64,000 nt of DNA, from assembly GCF_051020765.1 (NCBI RefSeq), contig NW_027469226.1, positions 186,001-250,000 of the forward strand. Direction: 5' to 3'. The position numbers and the translations under genes are program-made. This document shows positions 12,501 through 25,941 of the stretch, one piece after another. The notes beneath the pieces were generated by a model, which was not told the DNA's origin, ran no database searches, and saw nothing but the letters and a program-made list of their open reading frames with translations. This DNA is from Lasioglossum baleicum (Eukaryota > Arthropoda > Insecta > Hymenoptera > Halictidae). The first letter of the stretch is position 1, and each line of letters begins with the position of its first letter.

Positions 12501-15164
12501 TCTCGCACGTGTTTTCACTCGACTAGTCTGCGGGATGCATCCTCCCGCACGTGTTTTCACTCGACTAGCCTGCGGGGTGCATCCTCCCGCACGTGTTTTT
12601 ACTCGACTATCCTGCGGGATGCATCCTCTCGCACGTGTTTTTACTCGACTAGCCTGCGTGATGCATCCTCTCGCACGTGTTTTTACTCGACTAGCCTGCG
12701 GGATGCATCCTCTCGCACGTATTTTTTCTCGACTAGCCTGCGGGATGCATCCTCTCGCACGTATTTTTACTCGACTAGCCTGCGGGATGCATCCTCTCGC
12801 ACGTGTTTTTACTCGACTAGCCTGCGGGAAGCATCCTCCCGCACGTATTTTTACTCGACTAGCCTGCGGGATGCATCCTCTCGCACGTGTTTTTACTCGA
12901 CTAGCCTGCGGGATGCATCCTCTCGCACGTGTTTTCACTCGACTAGCCTGCGGAATGCATCCTCTCGCACGTGTTTTCACTCGACTAGCCTGCGGGATGC
13001 CTCCTCTCGCACGTGTTTTCACTCGACTAGCCAGCGGGGTGCATCCTCCCGCACGTGTTTTTACTCGACTAGCCTGCGGGAAGCACCCTCTCGCACGTGT
13101 TTTTACTCGACTAGCCTGCGCGATGCATCCTCTCGCACGTGGTTTTACTCGACTAGCCTGCGTGATGCATCCTCTCGCACGTGTTTTTACTCGACTAGCC
13201 TGCGGGATGCATCCTCTCGCACGTATTTTTACTCGACTAGCCTGCGGGATGCATCCTCTCGCACGTATTTTTACTCGACTAGCCTGCGGGAAGCACCCTC
13301 TCGCACGTGTTTTTACTCGACTAGCCTGCGGGATGCATCCTCTCGCACGTGTTTTTACTCGACTAGCCTGCGGGATGCATCCTCTCGCACGTGTTTTTAC
13401 TCGACTAGCCTGCGGGATGCATCCTCTCGCACGTGTTTTTACTGGACTAGCCTGCGGGATACATCCTCTCGCACGTGTTTTTACTCGACTAGCCTGCGGG
13501 ATGCATCCTCTCGCACGTGTTTTTACTGGACTAGCCTGCGGGATACATCCTCTCGCACGTGTTTTTACTCGACTAGCCTGCGGGATGCATCCTCTCGCAC
13601 GTGTTTTAACTGGACTAGCCTGCGGGATGCATCCTCTCGCACGTGTTTTTACTCGACTAGCCTGCGGGAAGCATCCTCTCGCACGTGTTTTTACTCGACT
13701 AGCCTGCGGGGTGCATCCTCTCGCACGTGTTTTTACTCGACTAGCCTGCGGGGTGCATCCTCTCGCACGTGTTTTTACTCGACTAGCCTGCGGGAAGCAT
13801 CCTCTCGCACGTGTTTTTACTCGACTAGCCTGAGGGATGCATCCTCTCGCACGTGTTTTTACTCGACTAGCCTGCGGGATACATCCTCTCGCACGTGTTT
13901 TTACTCGTCTAGTCTGCGGGATGCATCCTCCCGCACGTGTTTTTATTCGACTAGCCTCCGGGATGCATCCTCTCGCACGTGTTTTTACTCGACTAGCCTG
14001 CGGGATACATCCTCTCGCACGTGTTTTTACTCGTCTAGCCTGCGGGATGCATCCTCCCGCATGTGTTTTTACTCGACTAGCCTGCGGGATGCATCCTCTC
14101 GCACGTGTTTTTACTCGACTAGCCTGCGGGGAGCATCCTCTCGCACGTGTTTTTACTCGACTAGCCTGCGGGAAGCATCCTCTCGCACGTGTTTTTACTC
14201 GACTAGCCTGAGGGATGCATCCTCTCGCACGTGTTTTTACTCGACTAGCCTGCGGGATGCATCCTCTCGCACGTGTTTTTACTCGTCTAGCCTGCGGGAT
14301 GCATCCTCCCGCACGTGTTTTTACTCGACTAGCCTCCGGGATGCATCCTCTCGCACGTGTTTTTACTCGACTAGCCTGCGGGGAGCATCCTCTCGCACGT
14401 GTTTTTACTCGACTAGAATGCGGGATGCATCCTCTCGCACGTGTTTTTACTCGACTAGCCAGAGGGATACATCCTCTCGCACGTGTTTTCACTCGACTAG
14501 CCTGCGGGATGCATCCCCTCGCACGTGTTTTCACTCGACTAGCCTGCGGGATGCATCCTCTCGCACGTGTTTTTAACCGACTAGCCTGCGGGATGCATCC
14601 TCTCGCACGTGTTTTCACTCGACTAGCCTGCGTGATGCCTCCTCGCACGTGTTTTCACTCGACTAGCCTGCGGGGTGCATCCTCTCGCACGTGTTTTTAC
14701 TCGACTAGCCTGCGGGAAGCATCCTCCCGCACGTATTTTTACTCGACTAGCCTGCGGGAAGCATCCTCTCGCACGTGTTTTCACTCGACTAGCCTGCGGG
14801 GTGCATCCTCCCGCACGTGTTTTTACTCGACTAGCCTGCGGGAAGCACCCTCTCGCACGTGTTTTTACTCGACTAGCCTGCGGGATGCATCCTCTCGCAC
14901 GTGTTTTTACTCGACTAGCCTGCGGGATGCATCCTCTCGCACGTGTTTTTTCTCGACTAGCCTGCGGGGAGCATCCTCTCGCACGTGTTTTTACTCGACT
15001 AGCCTGCGGGATGCATCCTCCCGCACGTGTTTTTACTCGACTAGCCTGCGGGATGCATCCTCCCGCACGTGTTTTTACTCGACTAGCCTGCGGGATGCAT
15101 CCTCTCGCACGTGTTTTTACTCGACTAGCCTGCGGGATGCATCCTCTCGCACGTGTTTTTACTG
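9502..15164 (+). repeat. 5,663-bp higher-order repeat, copy B
   Basis: Second copy of the 5,663-bp block, with every length variant at the matching offset: 40-bp monomers at 10,650, 12,327 and 14,635 and a 41-bp monomer at 11,378. Copy-B states at the four differences are T10,024, C10,280, A12,483 and T13,973. The block ends at the ACTGGAC monomer around 15,164, and the sequence then passes into the second copy of a 796-bp duplication, so two duplication events meet near this point. Confidence 0.93.
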
Positions 15165-15180
15165 GACTAGCCTGCGGGAT
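14385..15180 (+). repeat. 796-bp duplication, copy 1
   Basis: Nineteen monomers, one of them 40 bp long, repeated directly downstream. Both copies start in the monomer that carries CTAGAATGC, then hold a CCAGAGGG monomer, a TTTTTAACCGAC monomer, the 40-bp monomer (14,635 and 15,431) and a GTGTTTTTTCTCG monomer. Three substitutions separate the copies: 14,518, 14,633 and 14,795 versus 15,314, 15,429 and 15,591. The block overlaps the end of the 5,663-bp copy B. Confidence 0.87.
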
Positions 15181-15976
15181 GCATCCTCTCGCACGTGTTT
15201 TTACTCGACTAGAATGCGGGATGCATCCTCTCGCACGTGTTTTTACTCGACTAGCCAGAGGGATACATCCTCTCGCACGTGTTTTCACTCGACTAGCCTG
15301 CGGGATGCATCCTCTCGCACGTGTTTTCACTCGACTAGCCTGCGGGATGCATCCTCTCGCACGTGTTTTTAACCGACTAGCCTGCGGGATGCATCCTCTC
15401 GCACGTGTTTTCACTCGACTAGCCTGCGGGATGCCTCCTCGCACGTGTTTTCACTCGACTAGCCTGCGGGGTGCATCCTCTCGCACGTGTTTTTACTCGA
15501 CTAGCCTGCGGGAAGCATCCTCCCGCACGTATTTTTACTCGACTAGCCTGCGGGAAGCATCCTCTCGCACGTGTTTTCACACGACTAGCCTGCGGGGTGC
15601 ATCCTCCCGCACGTGTTTTTACTCGACTAGCCTGCGGGAAGCACCCTCTCGCACGTGTTTTTACTCGACTAGCCTGCGGGATGCATCCTCTCGCACGTGT
15701 TTTTACTCGACTAGCCTGCGGGATGCATCCTCTCGCACGTGTTTTTTCTCGACTAGCCTGCGGGGAGCATCCTCTCGCACGTGTTTTTACTCGACTAGCC
15801 TGCGGGATGCATCCTCCCGCACGTGTTTTTACTCGACTAGCCTGCGGGATGCATCCTCCCGCACGTGTTTTTACTCGACTAGCCTGCGGGATGCATCCTC
15901 TCGCACGTGTTTTTACTCGACTAGCCTGCGGGATGCATCCTCTCGCACGTGTTTTTACTGGACTAGCCTGCGGGAT
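15181..15976 (+). repeat. 796-bp duplication, copy 2
   Basis: Tandem partner of 14,385-15,180. It carries its own substitution at about 15,591 (TTTTCACACGAC). Its later part, from about 15,471, is itself the start of a segment that recurs 1,176 bp downstream. Confidence 0.87.
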
Positions 15977-16390
15977 GCATCCTCTCGCACGTGTTTTTAC
16001 TCGACTAGCCTGCGGGATGCATCCTCTCGCACGTGTTTTAACTGGACTAGCCTGCGGGATGCATCCTCTCGCACGTGTTTTTACTCGACTAGCCTGCGGG
16101 AACCATCCTCTCGCACGTGTTTTTACTCGACTAGCCTGCGGGGTGCATCCTCTCGCACGTGTTTTTACTCGACTAGCCTGCGGGGTGCATCCTCTCGCAC
16201 GTGTTTTTACTCGACTAGCCTGCGGGAAGCATCCTCTCGCACGTGTTTTTACTCGACTAGCCTGAGGGATGCATCCTCTCGCACGTGTTTTTACTCGACT
16301 AGCCTGCGGGATACATCCTCTCGCACGTGTTTTTACTCGTCTAGCCTGCGGGATGCATCCTCCCGCACGTGTTTTTATTCGACTAGCCTG
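15471..16390 (+). repeat. Segment repeated at +1,176 bp, copy 1
   Basis: About 920 bp that recurs at 16,647-17,567 at an offset of exactly 28 monomers. Shared rare states include GGAAGCATCCTCCCGC with CACGTATTTTT, GTGTTTTTTCTCG, GGGAACCATCC and a TTTTTATTCG monomer. Between the copies (about 16,390-16,647) are six monomers of different type. The same series appears again at about 29.9-30.8 kb. Confidence 0.82.
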
Positions 16391-16646
16391 CGGGAAGCAT
16401 CCTCTCGCACGTGTTTTTACTCGACTAGCCTGAGGGATGCATCCTCTCGCACGTGTTTTTACTCGACTAGCCTGCGGGATGCATCCTCCCGCACGTGTTT
16501 TTACTCGACTAGCCTGCGGGATGCATCCTCCCGCACGTGTTTTTACTCGACTAGCCTGCGGGATGCATCCTCTCGCACGTGTTTTTACTCGACTAGCCTG
16601 CGGGATGCATCCTCTCGCACGTGTTTTCACTCGACTAGCCTGCGGG

Positions 16647-17567
16647 GTGCATCCTCTCGCACGTGTTTTTACTCGACTAGCCTGCGGGAAGCATCCTCCC
16701 GCACGTATTTTTACTCGACTAGCCTGCGGGAAGCATCCTCTCGCACGTGTTTTCACTCGACTAGCCTGCGGGGTGCATCCTCCCGCACGTGTTTTTACTC
16801 GACTAGCCTGCGGGAAGCACCCTCTCGCACGTGTTTTTACTCGACTAGCCTGCGGGATGCATCCTCTCGCACGTGTTTTTACTCGACTAGCCTGCGGGAT
16901 GCATCCTCTCGCACGTGTTTTTTCTCGACTAGCCTGCGGGGAGCATCCTCTCGCACGTGTTTTTACTCGACTAGCCTGCGGGATGCATCCTCCCGCACGT
17001 GTTTTTACTCGACTAGCCTGCGGGATGCATCCTCCCGCACGTGTTTTTACTCGACTAGCCTGCGGGATGCATCCTCTCGCACGTGTTTTTACTCGACTAG
17101 CCTGCGGGATGCATCCTCTCGCACGTGTTTTTACTGGACTAGCCTGCGGGATGCATCCTCTCGCACGTGTTTTTACTCGACTAGCCTGCGGGATGCATCC
17201 TCTCGCACGTGTTTTAACTGGACTAGCCTGCGGGATGCATCCTCTCGCACGTGTTTTTACTCGACTAGCCTGCGGGAACCATCCTCTCGCACGTGTTTTT
17301 ACTCGACTAGCCTGCGGGGTGCATCCTCTCGCACGTGTTTTTACTCGACTAGCCTGCGGGGTGCATCCTCTCGCACGTGTTTTTACTCGACTAGCCTGCG
17401 GGAAGCATCCTCTCGCACGTGTTTTTACTCGACTAGCCTGAGGGATGCATCCTCTCGCACGTGTTTTTACTCGACTAGCCTGCGGGATACATCCTCTCGC
17501 ACGTGTTTTTACTCGTCTAGCCTGCGGGATGCATCCTCCCGCACGTGTTTTTATTCGACTAGCCTCC
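16647..17567 (+). repeat. Segment repeated at +1,176 bp, copy 2
   Basis: Second copy of the series at 15,471-16,390, with the same order of rare monomers. It ends in a CCTCCGGG monomer and then continues into variants linked to the 41-bp monomer at 17,881. Confidence 0.82.
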
Positions 17568-20548
17568 GGGATGCATCCTCTCGCACGTGTTTTTACTCGA
17601 CTAGCCTGCGGGATACATCCTCTCGCACGTGTTTTTACTCGTCTAGCCTGCGGGATGCATCCTCTCGCACGTGTTTTTACTCGACTAGCCTGCGGGGAGC
17701 ATCCTCTCGCACGTGTTTTTACTCGACTAGCCTGCGGGGTGCATCCTCTCGCACGTGTTTTTACTCGACTAGTCTGCGGGATGCATCCTCCCGCACGTGT
17801 TTTTACTCGACTATCCTGCGGGATGCATCCTCTCGCACGTGTTTTTACTCGACTAGCCTGCGTGATGCATCCTCTCGCACGTGTTTTACTCGACTAGCCT
17901 GCGGGATGCATCCTCTCGCACGTATTTTTACTCGACTAGCCTGCGGGATGCATCCTCTCGCACGTGTTTTAACTGGACTAGCCTGCGGGATGCATCCTCT
18001 CGCACGTGTTTTTACTCGACTAGCCTGCGGGAACCATCCTCTCGCACGTGTTTTTACTCGACTAGCCTGCGGGATGCATCCTCTCGCACGTGTTTTCACT
18101 CGACTAGCCTGCGGGATGCATCCTCTCGCACGTGTTTTTACTGGACTAGCCTGCGGGAAGCATCCTCTCGCACGTGTTTTTACTCGACTAGCCTGCGGGA
18201 TGCATCCTCTCGCACGTGTTTTAACTGGACTAGCCTGCGGGATGCATCCTCTCGCACGTGTTTTTACTCGACTAGCCTGCGGGAAGCATCCTCTCGCACG
18301 TGTTTTTACTCGACTAGCCTGCGGGATGCATCCTCTCGCACGTATTTTTACTCGACTAGCCTGCGGGATGCATCCTCTCGCACGTATTTTTACTCGACTA
18401 GCCTGCGGGATGCATCCTCTCGCACGTGTTTTTACTCGACTAGCCTGCGGGAAGCATCCTCCCGCACGTATTTTTACTCGACTAGCCTGCGGGATGCATC
18501 CTCTCGCACGTGTTTTTACTCGACTAGCCTGCGGGATGCTTCCTCTCGCACGTGTTTTCACTCGACTAGCCTGCGGAATGCATCCTCTCGCACGTGTTTT
18601 CACTCGACTAGCCTGCGGGATGCCTCCTCTCGCACGTGTTTTCACTCGACTAGCCTGCGGGGTGCATCCTCTCGCACGTGTTTTCACTCGACTAGTCTGC
18701 GGGATGCATCCTCCCGCACGTGTTTTCACTCGACTAGCCTGCGGGGAGCATCCTCTCGCACGTGTTTTTACTCGACTAGCCTGCGGGAAGCATCCTCTCG
18801 CACGTGTTTTTACTCGACTAGCCTGAGGGATGCATCCTCTCGCACGTGTTTTTACTCGACTAGCCTGCGGGATGCATCCTCTCGCACGTGTTTTTACTCG
18901 TCTAGCCTGCGGGATGCATCCTCCCGCACGTGTTTTTACTCGACTAGCCTCCGGGATGCATCCTGTCGCACGTGTTTTTACTCGACTAGCCTGCAGGGAG
19001 CATCCTCTCGCACGTGTTTTTACTCGACTAGCCAGAGGGATGCATCCTCTCGCACGTGTTTTCACTCGACTAGCCTGCGGGATGCATCCACTCGCACGTG
19101 TTTTCACTCGACTAGCCTGCGGGATGCATCCTCTCGCACGTGTTTTTAACCGACTAGCCTGCGGGATGCATCCTCTCGCACGTGTTTTCACTCGACTAGC
19201 CTGCGGGATGCCTCCTCGCACGTGTTTTCACTCGACTAGCCTGCGGGGTGCATCCTCTCGCACGTGTTTTCACTCGACTAGTCTGCGGGATGCATCCTCC
19301 CGCACGTGTTTTCACTCGACTAGCCTGCGGGGTGCATCCTCTCGCACGTGTTTTTACTCGACTAGTCTGCGGGATGCATCCTCCCGCACGTGTTTTTACT
19401 CGACTATCCTGCGGGATGCATCCTCTCGCACGTGTTTTTACTCGACTAGCCTGCGTGATGCATCCTCTCGCACGTGTTTTACTCGACTAGCCTGCGGGAT
19501 GCATCCTCTCGCACGTATTTTTACTCGACTAGCCTGCGGGATGCATCCTCTCGCACATATTTTTACTCGACTAGCCTGCGGGATGCATCCTCTCGCACGT
19601 GTTTTTACTCGACTAGCCTGCGGGAAGCATCCTCCCGCACGTATTTTTACTCGACTAGCCTGCGGGATGCATCCTCTCGCACGTGTTTTCACTCGACTAG
19701 CCTGCGGGATGCATCCTCTCGCACGTGTTTTTACTGGACTAGCCTGCGGGATGCATCCTCTCGCACGTGTTTTTACTCGACTAGCCTGCGGGATGCATCC
19801 TCTCGCACGTGTTTTAACTGGACTAGCCTGCGGGATGCATCCTCTCGCACGTGTTTTTACTCGACTAGCCTGCGGGAAGCATCCTCTCGCACGTGTTTTT
19901 ACTCGACTAGCCTGCGGGATGCATCCTCTCGCACGTATTTTTACTCGACTAGCCTGCGGGATGCATCCTCTCGCACGTATTTTTACTCGACTAGCCTGCG
20001 GGATGCATCCTCTCGCACGTGTTTTTACTCGACTAGCCTGCGGGAAGCATCCTCCCGCACGTATTTTTACTCGACTAGCCTGCGGGATGCATCCTCTCGC
20101 ACGTGTTTTTACTCGACTAGCCTGCGGGATGCTTCCTCTCGCACGTGTTTTCACTCGACTAGCCTGCGGAATGCATCCTCTCGCACGTGTTTTCACTCGA
20201 CTATCCTGCGGGGTGCCTCCTCTCGCACGTGTTTTCACTCGACTAGCCTGCGGGGTGCATCCTCCCGCACGTGTTTTTACTCGACTAGCCTGCGGGAAGC
20301 ATCCTCTCGCACGTGTTTTTACTCGACTAGCCTGCGGGATGCATCCTCTCGCACGTGTTTTTACTCGACTAGCCTGCGGGATGCATCCTCTCGCACGTGT
20401 TTTTACTCGACTAGCCTGCGGGGAGCATCCTCTCGCACGTGTTTTTACTCGACTAGCCTGCGGGATGCATCCTCCCGCACGTGTTTTTACTCGACTAGCC
20501 TGCGGGATGCATCCTCCCGCACGTGTTTTTACTCGACTAGCCTGCGGG

Positions 20549-20926
20549 ATGCATCCTCCCGCACGTGTTTTTACTCGACTAGCCTGCGGGATGCATCCTC
20601 TCGCACGTGTTTTTACTCGACTAGCCTGCGGGATGCATCCTCTCGCACGTGTTTTTACTGGACTAGCCTGCGGGATGAATCCTCTCGCACGTGTTTTTAC
20701 TCGACTAGCCTGCGGGATGCATCCTCTCGCACGTGTTTTAACTGGACTAGCCTGCGGGATGCATCCTCTCGCACGTGTTTTTACTCGACTAGCCTGCGGG
20801 AAGCATCCTCTCGCACGTGTTTTTACTCGACTAGCCTGCGGGGTGCATCCTCTCGCACGTGTTTTTACTCGACTAGCCTGCGGGGTGCATCCTCTCGCAC
20901 GTGTTTTTACTCGACTAGCCTGCGGG
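20549..20926 (+). repeat. 378-bp (9-monomer) duplication, copy 1
   Basis: Nine monomers in the order: CCTCCCGC type, plain, ACTGGAC, GGATGAATCC, TTTTAACTGGAC, plain, GGAAGC, GGGGTGC, GGGGTGC. The rare GATGAAT state at 20,675 recurs at 21,053, giving a 378-bp offset. Confidence 0.88.
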
Positions 20927-21304
20927 ATGCATCCTCCCGCACGTGTTTTTACTCGACTAGCCTGCGGGATGCATCCTCTCGCACGTGTTTTTACTCGACT
21001 AGCCTGCGGGATGCATCCTCTCGCACGTGTTTTTACTGGACTAGCCTGCGGGATGAATCCTCTCGCACGTGTTTTTACTCGACTAGCCTGCGGGATGCAT
21101 CCTCTCGCACGTGTTTTAACTGGACTAGCCTGCGGGATGCATCCTCTCGCACGTGTTTTTACTCGACTAGCCTGCGGGAAGCATCCTCTCGCACGTGTTT
21201 TTACTCGACTAGCCTGCGGGGTGCATCCTCTCGCACGTGTTTTTACTCGACTAGCCTGCGGGGTGCATCCTCTCGCACGTGTTTTTACTCGACTAGCCTG
21301 CGGG
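20927..21304 (+). repeat. 378-bp (9-monomer) duplication, copy 2
   Basis: Direct tandem partner of 20,549-20,926 with the same nine-monomer order. The same series occurs singly at about 1.34-1.70 kb, 34.5-34.8 kb, 36.5-36.8 kb and 37.6-37.9 kb, so it is an older cassette that was locally doubled here. Confidence 0.88.
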
Positions 21305-24300
21305 AAGCATCCTCTCGCACGTGTTTTTACTCGTCTAGCCTGCGGGATGCATCCTCCCGCACGTGTTTTTACTCGACTAGCCTCCGGGATGCATCCTCTC
21401 GCACGTGTTTTTACTCGACTAGCCTGCGGGGAGCATCCTCTCGCGCGTGTTTTTACTCGACTAGAATGCGGGATGCATCCTCTCGCACGTGTTTTTACTC
21501 GACTAGCCTGCGGGATGCATCCTCTCGCACGTGTTTTTACTCGACTAGCCTGCGGGGAGCATCCTCTCGCACGTGTTTTTACTCGACTAGAATGCGGGAT
21601 GCATCCTCTCGCACGTGTTTTCACTCGACTAGCCTGCGGGATGCATCCTCTCGCACGTGTTTTTACTCGACTAGCCTGCGGGATGCATCCTCTCGCACGT
21701 ATTTTTACTCGACTAGCCTGCGGGATGCAACCTCTCGCACGTATTTTTACTCGACTAGCCTGCGGGATGCATCCTCTCGCACGTGTTTTTACTCGACTAG
21801 CCTGCGGGAAGCATCCTCTCGCACGTATTTTTACTCGACTAGCCTGCGGGATGCATCCTCTCGCACGTGTTTTTACTCGACTAGCCTGCGGGATGCATCC
21901 TCTCGCACGTGTTTTAACTGGACTAGCCTGCGGGATGCATCCTCTCGCACGTGTTTTTACTCGACTAGCCTGCGGGAAGCATCCTCTCGCACGTGTTTTT
22001 ACTCGACTAGCCTGCGGGGTGCATCCTCTCGCACGTGTTTTTACTCGACTAGCCTGCGGGGTGCATCCTCTCGCACATATTTTTACTCGACTAGCCTGCG
22101 GGATGCATCCTCTCGCACGTGTTTTTACTCGACTAGCCTGCGGGAAGCATCCTCTCGCACGTGTTTTTACTCGACTAGCCTGCGGGATGCATTCTCTCGC
22201 ACGTGTTTCTACTCGACTAGCCTGCGGGATGCATCCTCTCGCACGTGTTTTTACTCGACTAGCCTGCGGGATGCATCCTCTCGCACGTGTTTTCACTCGA
22301 CTAGCCTGCGGGATGCATCCTCTCGCACGTGTTTTCACTCGACTAGCCTGCGGGGTGCATCCTCTCGCACGTGTTTTTACTCGACTAGCCTGCGGGATGC
22401 ATCCTCTCGCACGTGTTTTCACTCGACTAGCCTGCGGAATGCATCCTCTCGCACGTGTTTTCACTCGACTAGCCTGCGGGATGCCTCCTCTCGCACGTGT
22501 TTTCACTCGACTAGCCTGCGGGGTGCATCCTCCCGCACGTGTTTTTACTCGACTAGCCTGCGGGAAGCATCCTCTCGCACGTGTTTTTACTCGACTAGCC
22601 TGCGGGATGCATCCTCTCGCACGTGTTTTTACTCGACTAGCCTGCGGGATGCATCCTCTCGCACGTGTTTTTACTCGACTAGCCTGCGGGGAGCATCCTC
22701 TCGCACGTGTTTTTACTCGACTAGCCTGCGGGATGCATCCTCCCGCACGTGTTTTTACTCGACTAGCCTGCGGGATGCATCCTCCCGCACGTTTTTTTTA
22801 CTCGACTAGCCTGCGGGATGCATCCTCTCGCACGTGTTTTTACTCGACTAGCCTGCGGGATGCATCCTCTCGCACGTGTTTTTACTGGACTAGCCTGCGG
22901 GATGCATCCTCTCGCACGTGTTTTTACTCGACTAGCCTGCGGGATGCATCCTCTCGCACGTGTTTTAACTGGACTAGCCTGCGGGATGCATCCTCTCGCA
23001 CGTGTTTTTACTCGACTAGCCTGCGGGAAGCATCCTCTCGCACATGTTTTTACTCGACTAGCCTGCGGGATGCATCCTCCCGCACGTGTTTTTACTCGAC
23101 TAGGCTGCGGGATGCATCCTCTCGCACGTGTTTTTAGTCGACTAGTCTGCGGGATGCATCCTCTCGCACGTGTTTTTACTCGACTAGTCTGCGGGATGCA
23201 TCCTCTCGCACGTGTTTCTACTCGACTAGCCTGCGGGATGCATCCTCTCGCACGTGTTTTTACTCGACTAGTCTGCGGGATGCATCCTCTCGCACGTGTT
23301 TTTACTCGACTAGCCTGCGGGATGCATCCTCTCGCACGTGTTTTCACTCGACTAGCCTGCGGAATGCATCCTCTCGCACGTGTTTTCACTCGACTAGCCT
23401 GCGGGATGCCTCCTCTCGCACGTGTTTTCACTCGACTAGCCTGCGGGGTGCATCTTCCCGCACGTGTTTTTACTCGACTAGCCTGCGGGAAGCATCCTCT
23501 CGCACGTGTTTTTACTCGACTAGCCTGCGGGATGCATCCTCTCGCACGTGTTTTTACTCGAATAGCCTGCGGGATGCATCCTCTCGCACGTGTTTTTTAC
23601 TCGACTAGCCTGCGGGGAGCATCCTCTCGCACGTGTTTTTACTCGACTAGCCTGCGGGATGCATCCTCCCGCACGTGTTTTTACTCGACTAGCCTGCGGG
23701 ATGCATCCTCCCGCACGTGTTTTTACTCGACTAGCCTGCGGGATGCATCCTCTCGCACGTGTTTTTTACTCGACTAGCCTGCGGGATGCATCCTCTCGCA
23801 CGTGTTTTTACTGGACTAGCCTGCGGGATGCATCCTCTCGCACGTGTTTTTACTCGACTAGCCTGCGGGATGCATCCTCTCGCACGTGTTTTAACTGGAC
23901 TAGCCTGCGGGATGCATCCTCTCGCACGTGTTTTTACTCGACTAGCCTGCGGGAAGCATCCTCTCGCACGTGTTTTTACTCGACTAGCCTGCGGGGTGCA
24001 TCCTCTCGCACGTGTTTTTACTCGACTAGCCTGCGGGGTGCATCCTCTCGCACGTGTTTTTACTCGACTAGCCTGCGGGATGCATCCTCTCGCACGTGTT
24101 TTAACTGGACTAGCCTGCGGGATGCATCCTCTCGCACGTGTTTTTACTCGACTAGCCTGCGGGAAGCATCCTCTCGCACGTGTTTTTACTCGACTAGCCT
24201 GCGGGGTGCATCCTCTCGCACGTGTTTTTACTCGACTAGCCTGCGGGGTGCATCCTCTCGCACGTGTTTTTACTCGACTAGCCTGCGGGAAGCATCCTCT

Positions 24301-24429
24301 CGCACGTGTTTTTACTCGACTAGCCTGCGGGATGCATCCTCTCGCACGTGTTTTTACTCGACTAGCCTGCGGGATGCATCCTCTCGCACGTGTTTTCACT
24401 CGACTAGACTGCGGGGTGCATCCTCTCGC

Positions 24430-25941
24430 ACGTGTTTTCACTCGACTAGTCTGCGGGAAGCATCCTCTCGCACGTATTTTTACTCGACTAGCCTGCGGGG
24501 TGCATCCTCTCGCACGTGTTTTTACTCGACTAGTCTGCGGGATGCATCCTCCCGCACGTGTTTTTACTCGACTAGCCTGCGGGATGCATCCTCTCGCACG
24601 TGTTTTTACTCGTCTAGCCTGCGGGATGCATCCTCCCGCACGTGTTTTTACTCGACTAGCCTGCGGGATGCATCCTCTCGCACGTGTTTTTACTCGACTA
24701 GCCTGCGGGATGCATCCTCCCGCACGTGTTTTTACTCGACTAGCCTCCGGGATGCATCCTCTCGCACGTGTTTTTACTCGACTAGCCTGCGGGATGCATC
24801 CTCTCGCACGTGTTTTTACTCGTCTAGCCTCCGGGATGCATCCTCTCGCACGTGTTTTTACTCGACTAGCCTGAGGGATGCATCCTCTCGCACGTGTTTT
24901 TACTCGACTAGCCTGCGGGATGCATCCTCCCGCACGTGTTTTTACTCGACTAGCCTCCGGGATGCATCCTCTCGCACGTGTTTTTAATCGACTAGCCTGC
25001 GGGATGCATCCTCTCGCACGTGTTTTTACTCGTCTAGCCTGCGGGATGCATCCTCCCGCACGTGTTTTTACTCGACTAGCCTCCGGGATGCATCCTCTCG
25101 CACGTGTTTTTACTCGACTAGCCTGCGGGGAGCATCCTCTCGCACGTGTTTTTACTCGACTAGAATGCGGGATGCATCCTCTCGCACGTGTTTTCACTCG
25201 ACTAGTCTGCGGGAAGCATCCTCTCGCACGTATTTTTACTCGACTAGCCTGCGGGGTGCATCCTCTCGCACGTGTTTTTACTCGACTAGTCTGCGGGATG
25301 CATCCTCCCGCACGTGTTTTTACTCGACTAGCCTGCGGGATGCATCCTCTCGCACGTGTTTTTACTCGTCTAGCCTGCGGGATGCATCCTCCCGCACGTG
25401 TTTTTACTCGACTAGCCTGCGGGATGCATCCTCTCGCATGTGTTTTTACTCGACTAGCCTGTGGGATGCATCCTCCCGCACGTGTTTTTACTCGACTAGC
25501 CTCCGGGATGCATCCTCTCGCACGTGTTTTTACTCGACTAGCCTGCGGGATGCATCCTCTCGCACGTGTTTTTACTCGTCTAGCCTCCGGGATGCATCCT
25601 CTCGCACGTGTTTTTACTCGACTAGCCTGAGGGATGCATCCTCTCGCACGTGTTTTTACTCGACTAGCCTGCGGGATGCATCATCCCGCACGTGTTTTTA
25701 CTCGACTAGCCTCCGGGATGCATCCTCTCGCACGTGTTTTTACTCGACTAGCCTGCGGGATGCATCCTCTCGCACGTGTTTTTACTCGTCTAGCCTGCGG
25801 GATGCATCCTCCCGCACGTGTTTTTACTCGACTAGCCTCCGGGATGCATCCTCTCGCACGTGTTTTTACTCGACTAGCCTGCGGGGAGCATCCTCTCGCA
25901 CGTGTTTTTACTCGACTAGAATGCGGGATGCATCCTCTCGC
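24430..25941 (+). repeat. Two tandem copies of a 756-bp block (edges approximate)
   Basis: Eighteen-monomer blocks at about 24,430-25,185 and 25,186-25,941. Each opens with AGTCTGCGGGAAGC and a CACGTATTTTT monomer, followed by alternating GTCTAG, CCTCCGGG and CTGAGGG monomers. The CTGAGGG breaks near 24,871 and 25,627 are 756 bp apart. Copy 2 adds CGCATGTG at about 25,436. Related blocks lie at 44.1-46.4 kb. Confidence 0.78.

Noticed and set aside
22792..22799. T8 run as a terminator or poly(A)-related element
   Set aside because: The tract is a one-base slippage variant of the normal T5 with G22>T, has no preceding GC-rich hairpin of its own, and recurs only through block duplication.
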